Assembly (NCBI GenBank): GCA_964551645.1
Contig: CAZKDV010000014.1
Location: 1 to 33,757 of the forward strand
DNA: 33,757 nucleotides
Direction: 5' to 3'
Source: CAZKDV01 sp964551645
GTDB taxonomy: Bacteria; Bacteroidota; Bacteroidia; Bacteroidales; DTU049
Made by a program: the position numbers and the translations under genes. The notes beneath the pieces are model-generated. The model had not been told where the DNA came from. It searched no databases and saw only the letters and a list, made by a program, of their open reading frames with translations. Below are positions 7,190 to 14,643 of the stretch, one piece after another (position 1 is the stretch's first letter; each line of letters begins with the position of its first letter).

Positions 7190-7218
7190 ATTTACAACAT
7201 TTTATAGTTTTACTTCAA
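7187..7218 (-). promoter_or_regulatory. Promoter P2 of the R-M operon, overlapping P1
   Basis: On the minus strand TTG (7216-7218) and TAAATTTG (7187-7194) are spaced by 21 bp. The last three bases of this -7 box are the -33 TTG of P1, so the two promoters overlap head to tail. Confidence 0.45.
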
Positions 7219-7262
7219 ACATTCATATATAAAACATTAGTTACATAACAGCTTGAAAAGTA

Positions 7263-7293
7263 TTGTAGTTTCATCGAAAATTGTTTACTTTTA
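7263..7293 (+). promoter_or_regulatory. Probable promoter of rnr
   Basis: TTG (7263-7265), 20 bp, then TACTTTTA (7286-7293), one base off TAnnTTTG. It places the transcript start near 7300, downstream of the earliest in-frame initiation codon at 7253. That argues for ATG 7319 as the true start. Confidence 0.45.
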
Positions 7294-7318
7294 CAAAAAT
7301 ATTTACTGCTTATTTATT

Positions 7319-9502
7319 ATGAAGAAACAATCAAAAAAGAAAATGAAATCATCTTTGAAACAACAGATTATATCTGTATTTTACGAACATCCTTATATTG
7401 ATTTTAACTATAAGCAGATAAGCAGCAAATTGAAGATTAAAGATAAAAACAAGCGTACTTCGGTTTTAACTTTGATGGAGTTATTGCTTGCAGAAGATTT
7501 TTTGATTGCTACGGGTAAGGGGAAATTTAGACTTCATCCCGATAAAATATACAAGTCTGTAGTGCCAGACACAATTATTGTAGGCATTGTTGATATGAAG
7601 CAAACAGCTAAAGCTTATATAACGACTGAGTCTTATGAAGAAGATGTTTTTATTGCCGCAAGCGACACTAATCATGCTTTACATGGCGATAAGGTTAGAG
7701 TTAGGTTATTTCCTAAGCGTTCGGGGCGAAAGTTGGAAGGTGAAATAATTGAGGTACTTGAAAGAAGGAAAACCAGTTTTGTTGGAGTTGTAACAATTGG
7801 TCGAAAAATGGCATTTTTAACTCCCGACGAGCATAATGTTCCGATTGATATTCTTATTCCAATTGAAGATTTGAACGGTGCAAAATCAGGAATGAAAGCA
7901 ATAGCCGAGATGACAGAATGGCCTCAAAAATCAAATAATCCATTTGGAGTAATTTCACAAGTGCTCGGAAAACCGGGTGATGTTGATGTGGAGATGAACT
8001 CAATACTTGCACAATATGACTTTCCGCTAAGTTTTGACAAACAAACAATTAGCGAACTTGAACAATTTAAGAGTGAAATACCGAAAAAAGAAATTGCAAA
8101 TAGGCGAGATATGCGAGAAGCATTTACATTGACAATTGACCCCGAAGATGCTAAGGATTTTGACGATGCAATTTCGATAAGACAAATTGATGATAACTAT
8201 TATGAAGTTGGAGTTCATATTGCTGATGTGTCATATTATGTCAGACCAAACTCTGCTATTGATAAAGAAGCCTATAATCGAGCTACTTCAGTTTATTTGG
8301 TTGACAGAACAATTCCAATGTTGCCCGAAAAACTTTCAAATGAGTTATGTTCTCTTAATCCGAATGAAGATAAATTGTGTTTTTCTGCTATTTTCAAGAT
8401 AGATATAAATGCCAAAGTATATGAAGAGTGGTTTGGGAAAACAGTAGTACATTCAGATATTCGTTTTAATTACGAAGAAGTACAAGATATAATTGAAGGT
8501 GCTGAACATGCGTACAGAGAGCAAATTATGACAATTCATCAAATGGCAAGCGGCTTAAGAAAAATCAGATTTCAAAAAGGTGCAATAAATTTTCGTTCAA
8601 AAGAAGTTAAAATAATTCTTGATGAATACGGCAAACCAATAAAAGCAGTACTGAAAGAGCAAAAAGAATCGAATCATCTTATTGAAGAGTTTATGCTGCT
8701 TGCAAACCGAAAAGTTACAGAATGGGTTAATTTAACTTATGGTAAAAAACTTGAAACTCCGCCTCCTTTTTTATACAGAGTTCACGATGAACCTTCACCT
8801 GAAAGATTGCAAAAGTTTTCAGATTTTTTACAAAAACTTGGTTACAAATTAGATGTTAAAGGCAGAAAAGGGCTTAGTTCTTCACTAAATACCTTACTTG
8901 ATGATATTAGCGGAAAGGCTGAGGAGAACATGATAGAAGCAATTGCTGTGCGAACAATGGCAAAAGCAGTATATACGCCTGACAATATCGGACATTATGG
9001 TTTGGGATTCAAATATTATACACACTTTACTTCCCCAATTAGGCGATATCCCGATTTGGTGGTGCATCGCTTGTTAATGCATTATCTGGAGGATAATAAA
9101 AAACCTATTGATTTTGATTTGATAGATATTGGCAAACACTGTTCGGATATGGAAAAAAAAGCAGCAGAAGCCGAACGAGAATCTGTAAAATATAAACAAG
9201 CGGAGTATATGGCTGATAGAATAGGTGATTCATTTAGTGGAGTTGTTACCGGTGTTAGCAAATGGGGGATTTTTGTTGAAATAGATGAAATAAAAGCTGA
9301 AGGCTTGGTGCGAATGAAGGAAATAGGAAGCGATTTTTTCTATTTAGATGAAGACAATTATTGTGTTATCGGCTATCGTACACAAAAGGAAATAAGATTA
9401 GGAGATAGGGTATTGGTGCAAGTTATTGCAGTTGATTTATCAAAAAAACAATTAGATTTTAGACTAATTCAACATCTTGAAAATAAGAAAATAGAAGAAT
9501 AA
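7319..9502 (+). CDS. rnr: Ribonuclease R (RNB family 3'-5' exoribonuclease)
   Basis: About 727 residues from ATG 7319. The N-terminus is very basic (MKKQSKKKMKSSLKQQ) and is followed by a winged-helix-like segment, then cold-shock OB domains (about 75-240). The RNB catalytic domain has the metal-binding signature DPEDAKDFDDA near residues 274-284 and the family motif HFTSPIRRYPDLVVHR. A C-terminal S1 domain starts at FSGVVTGVSKWGIFVEI. Length and order match RNase R, which degrades structured RNA processively in the cytoplasm. An in-frame start at 7253 would add 22 residues that fit the family poorly and would lie ahead of the likely transcript start. It is divergent from the R-M operon and convergent with the next gene, with 17 bp between stops. 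Confidence 0.95.
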   Translation: MKKQSKKKMKSSLKQQIISVFYEHPYIDFNYKQISSKLKIKDKNKRTSVLTLMELLLAEDFLIATGKGKFRLHPDKIYKSVVPDTIIVGIVDMKQTAKAYITTESYEEDVFIAASDTNHALHGDKVRVRLFPKRSGRKLEGEIIEVLERRKTSFVGVVTIGRKMAFLTPDEHNVPIDILIPIEDLNGAKSGMKAIAEMTEWPQKSNNPFGVISQVLGKPGDVDVEMNSILAQYDFPLSFDKQTISELEQFKSEIPKKEIANRRDMREAFTLTIDPEDAKDFDDAISIRQIDDNYYEVGVHIADVSYYVRPNSAIDKEAYNRATSVYLVDRTIPMLPEKLSNELCSLNPNEDKLCFSAIFKIDINAKVYEEWFGKTVVHSDIRFNYEEVQDIIEGAEHAYREQIMTIHQMASGLRKIRFQKGAINFRSKEVKIILDEYGKPIKAVLKEQKESNHLIEEFMLLANRKVTEWVNLTYGKKLETPPPFLYRVHDEPSPERLQKFSDFLQKLGYKLDVKGRKGLSSSLNTLLDDISGKAEENMIEAIAVRTMAKAVYTPDNIGHYGLGFKYYTHFTSPIRRYPDLVVHRLLMHYLEDNKKPIDFDLIDIGKHCSDMEKKAAEAERESVKYKQAEYMADRIGDSFSGVVTGVSKWGIFVEIDEIKAEGLVRMKEIGSDFFYLDEDNYCVIGYRTQKEIRLGDRVLVQVIAVDLSKKQLDFRLIQHLENKKIEE

Positions 9503-9519
9503 AGGGATTATTGTAATAA

Positions 9520-10800
9520 TTATCTGAAAATAGTTACTGTTCCGTGTTTTTGAACACCATCGTTAAATTTGAAGATATAATAATAAGTGCCATCAGTTGT
9601 ATTTTCAGCACCCCAATTGTTTTGATAATTATTTGAAGAAAATACTAAAAATCCATTTCTGTCATAAATATTTAATAAAACGGGTTCGTGTTTTTCAATT
9701 CCATGAATGTAGAAAATGTCATTGATGCCGTCATTGTTTGGAGTAAAACTATTGGGGATTTTAATGTCGCAGTGATCAAGTGTAACCAAAATGCTATCAT
9801 AATATGTTTTACAGCCGTTTATTGTCAGAATATACAAGCCCGGTTCGTCAATTGTTAGCGACTTAGAATATTTGTCAGTATTCCAAAACAATTGATAATC
9901 GTTAATGTTTTGAATAGATGCTTCTAATGTTAGTGTTGAACCATAACAAAGCGTTTGTATTGATTTCATGGCATTTATAGGAGCAGGGATTATTGAAACT
10001 TTTGTGGTGTAAAACTGTCTATTTTCCGGACAATCAGATTGGAATATCTCAAGGGTGTAAACTCCACTTTGTTCAATTTTTATTGAAGAAGTAGTTTTTC
10101 CTGTTGACCAACGATATTGAAATGAATGATGTAATTCAGGTGCTTGCAGAACAAAAGTTTCTTCTTCACAAATTTCCGAAGGAAATATTTCTTGCGGTAG
10201 AGCAATGAAATTATTTAACAACTCATTTTGATTTGGAGTTTGTTGTGAAGTAATCACATTTGTTGTATCGTCTATGTTTGCTGTAGAAATATTTCGATAT
10301 TTATCTGCATCAACAACTTCTTGATTGTCAGATGGTACATTAATCAAAGATAGTGTTTCGGTTTGTCTTGTCTTATTGCTTTGTCTAAAATTAGAATTAT
10401 TATTTATGTTTATGATTGTTTCAATGCGTTTATTATCAGTGCTTTGAGTGTAGGCAATTTTGTCAGACTTAGAAATAATGTGTTTTGAGTTTATACTGTC
10501 AATTTCGGAGTGTTTTTCAAAGATCTCAATGTTTTTAGTGATTGTTAAGTATAGCAAAATTGGAATTGCAACCACAAAAACTACAGATGCTATGGTCTTA
10601 ATTAATGAAATTTTATTTGTGTTTGGATATTTAGGTTCAATTGCAGGGGAGTTTGTTTGCACATATTGCATTATAGAGTTTTCCAAAGAATTAAAATAAT
10701 TTTCGGGAACAATGAAAGGATTTGACTTCTTTATAGAACGAAGTGTAGGTGGTGTATCTGTTTGTAAAAATATATCACTCAGCTTTCTAAAAAAATTCAT
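9520..10800 (-). CDS. Membrane anti-sigma-like protein with gliding-motility/T9SS-type C-terminal domain
   Basis: A 426-residue protein. Residues 1-64 are cytoplasmic by prediction and contain NPFIVPENYF, which resembles the motif common near the N-terminus of Bacteroidota membrane anti-sigma factors. A single membrane segment spans about 65-87, after which the protein should be periplasmic. A low-complexity Asn/Thr/Ser linker (about 100-200) leads to two Ig/PKD-like units (about 205-272 and 275-342). Last comes an 83-residue gliding-motility-associated C-terminal (CHU_C) domain from CDIKIPNSFTPNNDGINDIF to the end. The domain usually marks type IX secretion cargo, but here there is no cleavable signal peptide. 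It starts 42 bp after an ECF sigma gene, which supports an anti-sigma role. This role is inferred. Confidence 0.85.
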   Translation of the reverse strand: MNFFRKLSDIFLQTDTPPTLRSIKKSNPFIVPENYFNSLENSIMQYVQTNSPAIEPKYPNTNKISLIKTIASVVFVVAIPILLYLTITKNIEIFEKHSEIDSINSKHIISKSDKIAYTQSTDNKRIETIININNNSNFRQSNKTRQTETLSLINVPSDNQEVVDADKYRNISTANIDDTTNVITSQQTPNQNELLNNFIALPQEIFPSEICEEETFVLQAPELHHSFQYRWSTGKTTSSIKIEQSGVYTLEIFQSDCPENRQFYTTKVSIIPAPINAMKSIQTLCYGSTLTLEASIQNINDYQLFWNTDKYSKSLTIDEPGLYILTINGCKTYYDSILVTLDHCDIKIPNSFTPNNDGINDIFYIHGIEKHEPVLLNIYDRNGFLVFSSNNYQNNWGAENTTDGTYYYIFKFNDGVQKHGTVTIFR

Positions 10801-10842
10801 TCAAATAAAGTTTTGGATTAGACATAAAACAATTCGTAAGGT

Positions 10843-11391
10843 TTAACTTCTTTTTAAATATGCTTCAACTTTTTTTGCAGCAATATGGTAAGTTGCTTTT
10901 AGTGTGCTAAGGTTCATATTAGTAATTTTGGCTATTTCTTTATAGCTTAAGTCATTCTCATAACGCATTAAAAACACCATGCGTTGTTGTTTAGGTAGTG
11001 TGGCAATAGCTTGTTGGAGTTTTTTCTCAATTTCGTTAGGTTTGTAATAAACATCAGCTTCTAACGCTTTTATTTGTATGTAATAGTTTTCGTCGTCTAT
11101 ACTATTTATATACTTTGCTTTTGATTGGTTGATAAATGATATTGTTTCATTATATGCAATACGAAAAATCCATGTATATAGTTTAGATTCTTGTCGAAAA
11201 TTATGAAGATTTTCCCATATTTTTATAAATACATTTTGCAACACATCATTTGTATCTTCATGGTGTAAAAGTATTTTTCTGATGTGCCAATATATCGGTT
11301 TGCTGTATTTTTTAACAAGCAATGTGAATCCTTTTTCTTTTGTTTCGAGATTGTTAAATAGATTTAAAATCTCTTTATCTCCAATTTGCAT
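10843..11391 (-). CDS. ECF RNA polymerase sigma factor (sigma-70 family)
   Basis: About 182 residues from ATG 11391 (MQIGDKEILNLFNNL). Sigma region 2 covers about residues 20-90, with the typical EDTNDVLQNVFIKIWENL and YTWIFRIAYN for core and -10 contact. Region 4 is at about 125-180, with LPKQQRMVFLMRYENDLSY and the helix-turn-helix KEIAKITNMNLSTLKATYH. There is no region 1 or 3, so it is an extracytoplasmic-function sigma. A TTG start at 11436 would add 15 residues without family support. It is the first gene of a pair with the membrane anti-sigma-like protein 42 bp downstream. It probably responds to an envelope signal. Its regulon is not visible here. Confidence 0.92.
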   Translation of the reverse strand: MQIGDKEILNLFNNLETKEKGFTLLVKKYSKPIYWHIRKILLHHEDTNDVLQNVFIKIWENLHNFRQESKLYTWIFRIAYNETISFINQSKAKYINSIDDENYYIQIKALEADVYYKPNEIEKKLQQAIATLPKQQRMVFLMRYENDLSYKEIAKITNMNLSTLKATYHIAAKKVEAYLKRS

Positions 11392-11512
11392 TGCTTTTAC
11401 ATTGTAATAATCTTGTGCATTTGAAAAACAAATCAAAAGTTGTTCAATTTAACCAAGTGATTTATGTATTTATCTGATAATCAACTAAATAAATATCACG
11501 AACAACTTTATT

Positions 11513-11520
11513 CAAAACTA
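11513..11520 (-). promoter_or_regulatory. Possible -7 element for the sigma gene
   Basis: TAGTTTTG on the minus strand fits TAnnTTTG. It lies about 120 bp before the ATG and has no TTG at the right spacing. The site borders the 3' end of the transketolase C gene. Weak support. Confidence 0.22.
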
Positions 11521-11525
11521 CGAAA

Positions 11526-12479
11526 TTATTTTCTATTTATTGCTTTTTCCGCTTTTTCACAGATGGCTTCATCTGTTAGTCCGTATTTTTCCATTAATTG
11601 AGTTGGGGTACCACTTTCTCCAAAAACATCATTCACGGCTACCATTTCGATAGGGCTAGGGTAGTTCATTCCAAGAGTTTGTGCAATACTATCTCCTAAT
11701 CCGCCATTCATCATGTGTTCTTCGGCTACAACAGCACATTTTGTTTTTTTAACAGATTTTATAACTGCATTATAGTCAAGTGGTTTAATGGTGTGAATGT
11801 TGATGACTTCGGCATAAATTCCTTTTTCGGCTAACATTTCAGATGCTTTAATTGCTTCCCAAACTAAGTGTCCAGTTGCAAATATTGTAACATCTGCTCC
11901 TTCTTTAAGTAGAAGAGCTTTTCCAATAACAAATTCGTCATTAATGTTAGTGAAATTTGCAACTTTTGGTCTCCCGAAACGCAAATATACAGGTCCTTGG
12001 TGTTTATATATAGCTTTTGTTGCCAATATGGTTTGATTGTAATCGCAAGGATTAATTACAGTCATATTGGGTAACATTTTCATTAGTCCAATATCTTCAA
12101 GTATTTGATGTGTTGCTCCGTCTTCTCCAAGTGTTAGACCGGCATGAGAAGCACAAATTTTAACATTTTTGTTTGAATATGCGATTGACTGTCTGATTTG
12201 GTCGTAAACTCTTCCAGTTGAGAAGTTTGCAAATGTTCCCGTAAATGGAACTTTATCGGCAGTGGCAAGTCCGGCAGCCAATCCAATCATGTTTGCTTCT
12301 GCAATCCCAACTTGGATGAATCGGTCGGGAAATTCTTTAGCAAAAGCATCCATTTTTAGTGAGCCGGTTAGGTCGGCACATAAGGCAACTACATCATTAT
12401 ATTGTTGTCCCAATTCCAAAAGTGCGAGTCCAAATCCGGAACGAGTATCTTTGAAATCTTTTATATCTTTTGTGTTCAT
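11526..12479 (-). CDS. Transketolase, C-terminal subunit
   Basis: A 317-residue protein matching the pyrimidine-binding and C-terminal domains of transketolase. The stretch ALCADLTGSLKMDAFAKEFP and the following FIQVGIAEANMIGLAAGLA contain the Glu that contacts the thiamine ring. The C-terminal part has the AVVAEEHMMNGGLGDSIA motif. It moves two-carbon ketol units between sugar phosphates in the non-oxidative pentose phosphate pathway. It needs the N-terminal subunit encoded 32 bp upstream to bind thiamine diphosphate. Splitting of transketolase into two genes is common in Bacteroidota and many other bacteria. Confidence 0.93.
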   Translation of the reverse strand: MNTKDIKDFKDTRSGFGLALLELGQQYNDVVALCADLTGSLKMDAFAKEFPDRFIQVGIAEANMIGLAAGLATADKVPFTGTFANFSTGRVYDQIRQSIAYSNKNVKICASHAGLTLGEDGATHQILEDIGLMKMLPNMTVINPCDYNQTILATKAIYKHQGPVYLRFGRPKVANFTNINDEFVIGKALLLKEGADVTIFATGHLVWEAIKASEMLAEKGIYAEVINIHTIKPLDYNAVIKSVKKTKCAVVAEEHMMNGGLGDSIAQTLGMNYPSPIEMVAVNDVFGESGTPTQLMEKYGLTDEAICEKAEKAINRK

Positions 12480-12511
12480 TGTGTTTAGTATTAAATGTCC
12501 GATTTGATTTT

Positions 12512-13348
12512 TTAATAATCGCCTAATGTTTCTTCTAACTGTGAAAGAGCTTTTTCTGCTTCGGTATCATTCGGAGCAATTCCGTGCCAAGTGTGCGTTC
12601 CTGTCATAAAATCAACTCCAAATCCCATATCTGTATGCATGATTATCAAAATAGCTTGTTGTTTTCCTAACATTTGCTTAGCTTCAGCAAAAGCAGACAG
12701 GATTTCTTGCATGTCGTTTCCATTTGCATCAATCACTTTCCAGCCAAAAGACTCCCATTTTTGTCGAATATTGCCTAATGGCATAACTTGCTCAGTAGAA
12801 CCATCTATTTGTTGACCATTGTAGTCAATTACAGCGATAATATTATCTACTTTTTTGCTTCCTCCAAAGATTGCAGCTTCCCATATTTGTCCTTCTTGAA
12901 TTTCTCCGTCTCCCATTAAAACATAGACAGTTGAATTGTCATTATCCATTTTTTTTGCTATTGCATGCCCGAGAGCTACAGATAGTCCTTGTCCTAAACT
13001 TCCCGATGCAATTCTAATACCAGGCAATTTATCTATACTAGTTGGATGCCCTTGAAGTCGGGTGTTGAGTTTTCTAAATGTGCTTAGTTCGGAAATAGGA
13101 AAATAACCCTTTCGTGCCAGCACACTATACCATGCCGGAGAAATATGTCCGTTTGAAAGATAAAACACATCTTCATTTTTCGCATTCATATTAAATGGCT
13201 CTACTGAAATGTTCATCACTTCAAAGTATAATGCTGTTAAAATGTCCGTAGCACCAAGCGAACCACCCGGATGACCCGAAGATGCTCCATGAACCATACG
13301 AATAATATCCCTTCTGACTTGAGAAGCAATTTGCTCTAATTTATTCAT
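12512..13348 (-). CDS. Transketolase, N-terminal subunit
   Basis: About 278 residues from ATG 13348 (MNKLEQIASQVRRDI). It holds the thiamine-diphosphate diphosphate-binding domain: HGASSGHPGGSLGATD near the N-terminus, then GDGEIQEGQIWEA at about 146-158 with the closing Asn in DYNGQQIDG (about 177), which is the ThDP signature GDG...N. It pairs with the C-terminal subunit downstream. An in-frame TTG at 13375 would add nine residues but overlaps a perfect -7 promoter box, so the ATG is preferred. The gene is transcribed away from the DUF1573 genes. Confidence 0.93.
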   Translation of the reverse strand: MNKLEQIASQVRRDIIRMVHGASSGHPGGSLGATDILTALYFEVMNISVEPFNMNAKNEDVFYLSNGHISPAWYSVLARKGYFPISELSTFRKLNTRLQGHPTSIDKLPGIRIASGSLGQGLSVALGHAIAKKMDNDNSTVYVLMGDGEIQEGQIWEAAIFGGSKKVDNIIAVIDYNGQQIDGSTEQVMPLGNIRQKWESFGWKVIDANGNDMQEILSAFAEAKQMLGKQQAILIIMHTDMGFGVDFMTGTHTWHGIAPNDTEAEKALSQLEETLGDY

Positions 13349-13372
13349 AAATATAGTTTGAAAATATTTTGT

Positions 13373-13380
13373 CAAAAGTA
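13373..13380 (-). promoter_or_regulatory. -7 element of the transketolase operon
   Basis: TACTTTTG on the minus strand is a perfect TAnnTTTG. The leader would be about 20 nt to the ATG at 13348. The -33 region is weak: no TTG at 19-23 bp, only TTC at about 22 bp. Confidence 0.4.
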
Positions 13381-13554
13381 CAAAATCAAAATTATATCAG
13401 TCGAAAATTATATATACATTTGTTAGAAAATAAATTCAATTTTGCTTTGATTTGTAAATGAGCAATGACAATTTGAAAGGCAAAATATCTTGAAGTGGAA
13501 AGTATAAAGTGAAAAAATCTAAACTTTTTATTAATTTTTTTTTAATTATTGAAT

Positions 13555-13583
13555 TTGTTTTTGGTATAGATTTTGTAATTTTG
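13555..13583 (+). promoter_or_regulatory. Promoter of the DUF1573 pair
   Basis: TTG (13555-13557), 18 bp, TAATTTTG (13576-13583), a good match to the Bacteroidota consensus. The leader to the ATG at 13604 would be only about 14 nt. Confidence 0.55.
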
Positions 13584-13603
13584 CATGATAAATCATTTTT
13601 TAG

Positions 13604-14047
13604 ATGAAAAGATATTTAGTTTACATTATTGCATATCTATTGTGTTTTAATGCTTATAGTCAGCAACAACAATTAAATGCACCTGAGATAACATTTGAAA
13701 AATATGCACATGATTTTGGGCATGTATATAAAGATGGCAAAACCGAATATAGTTTTGTTTTTAAAAATACGGGAAAAGAACCATTAATATTGAGCAATGT
13801 TAAGTCGTCTTGTGGCTGTACAGTTACAAATTGGCCTAAAAATCCAATTTTACCTGGAGAATCAGCTTCAGTAGATGTAAAATATAATTCTAGTATTTTG
13901 GGAGTAATAAACAAACAGCTTACAGTTTTATCTAATGCAAATAATTCTCCAACTTCTTTGCGTATTGCTGGAAAAATTATTCCGCAACCTGAAGAAATTC
14001 TTCCTATGCAACTACAACAATCGCAACCAATTCCTCGAAATAATTAA
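13604..14047 (+). CDS. DUF1573 domain-containing exported protein (copy 1)
   Basis: A 147-residue protein with a signal peptide (cleavage near YSQ, residue 20) and one DUF1573 domain at about residues 28-125. The family's hallmark SSCGCTVTNWP is present, preceded by FVFKNTGKEPLIL. The fold is Ig-like, of the ASPM/HYDIN type. The domain is very frequent in Bacteroidota exported proteins, but its role is not established. A tail rich in Pro and Gln (EEILPMQLQQSQPIPRN) is absent from the neighbour. It lies 17 bp before a paralogue, and both probably share one transcript from the promoter at 13555. Confidence 0.88.
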   Translation: MKRYLVYIIAYLLCFNAYSQQQQLNAPEITFEKYAHDFGHVYKDGKTEYSFVFKNTGKEPLILSNVKSSCGCTVTNWPKNPILPGESASVDVKYNSSILGVINKQLTVLSNANNSPTSLRIAGKIIPQPEEILPMQLQQSQPIPRNN

Positions 14048-14064
14048 CTATAAATTTTTAAATT

Positions 14065-14460
14065 ATGAAAAAAATAATTTTTGTATTTAGTATTTTAGTA
14101 GCAATGACTACAATGAGTTTTGCACAATCTGTAATAACTGAAACAGAAACAGGTCCGGTTATTTCATTTGAAAAAACTGTTTTTGACTATGGTTCTATAA
14201 AAAAAGAAGCAGATGGGAAATGTCAATTTGTATTCACTAATACAGGTAAAGAACCATTAATTTTGTCAAGACCTCGTTCAAATTGTGGTTGTACCGTTCC
14301 TACTTGGCCTCAAGAACCAATTATGCCCGGACAATCTGATACTATTGTTGTTACATACGATACTAGAAGGGTAGGACCTATAAATAAACAAGTTACTATA
14401 ATGTCTAATGCTGCTAATTCGCCAGTTGTCCTTAGAATTACTGGTTCAGTATCTGAATAG
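14065..14460 (+). CDS. DUF1573 domain-containing exported protein (copy 2)
   Basis: A 131-residue protein with a signal peptide (MKKIIFVFSILVAMTTMSFA) and a single DUF1573 domain at about residues 32-130. It has SNCGCTVPTWPQEPIMPG and the shared segment FTNTGKEPLIL. It is clearly related to the preceding gene, so this is a tandem duplication. A strong hairpin terminator follows within 30 bp of the stop, closing the two-gene unit. Molecular function is unknown. Confidence 0.88.
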   Translation: MKKIIFVFSILVAMTTMSFAQSVITETETGPVISFEKTVFDYGSIKKEADGKCQFVFTNTGKEPLILSRPRSNCGCTVPTWPQEPIMPGQSDTIVVTYDTRRVGPINKQVTIMSNAANSPVVLRITGSVSE

Positions 14461-14486
14461 TTTTAGTGCTTTTTATATATTTACGC

Positions 14487-14525
14487 AAAAACCATTAGTA
14501 ATATTAGTATTACTGATGGTTTTTT
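14487..14525 (+). terminator. Rho-independent terminator after the DUF1573 pair
   Basis: A 17-bp stem (arms 14487-14503 and 14508-14524, one G-T pair) around a TTAG loop, ending in a T run. The arms include ACCATTAGTAATA and TATTACTGATGGT. Confidence 0.8.
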
Positions 14526-14587
14526 AGTTTGTTAAATAAATTCATATACTTATTTTAAAAAGCGAAAATACTATAGAAAAAAAACAC

Positions 14588-14595
14588 TATTTTTG
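14588..14595 (+). promoter_or_regulatory. -7 element upstream of pruA
   Basis: TATTTTTG fits TAnnTTTG and lies about 49 bp before the ATG, just after the preceding terminator. No TTG at the -33 spacing. Confidence 0.35.
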
Positions 14596-14643
14596 CATAA
14601 TGAAACAATTCGTTAATTTTTATAACAATTAAATTTTATATCT

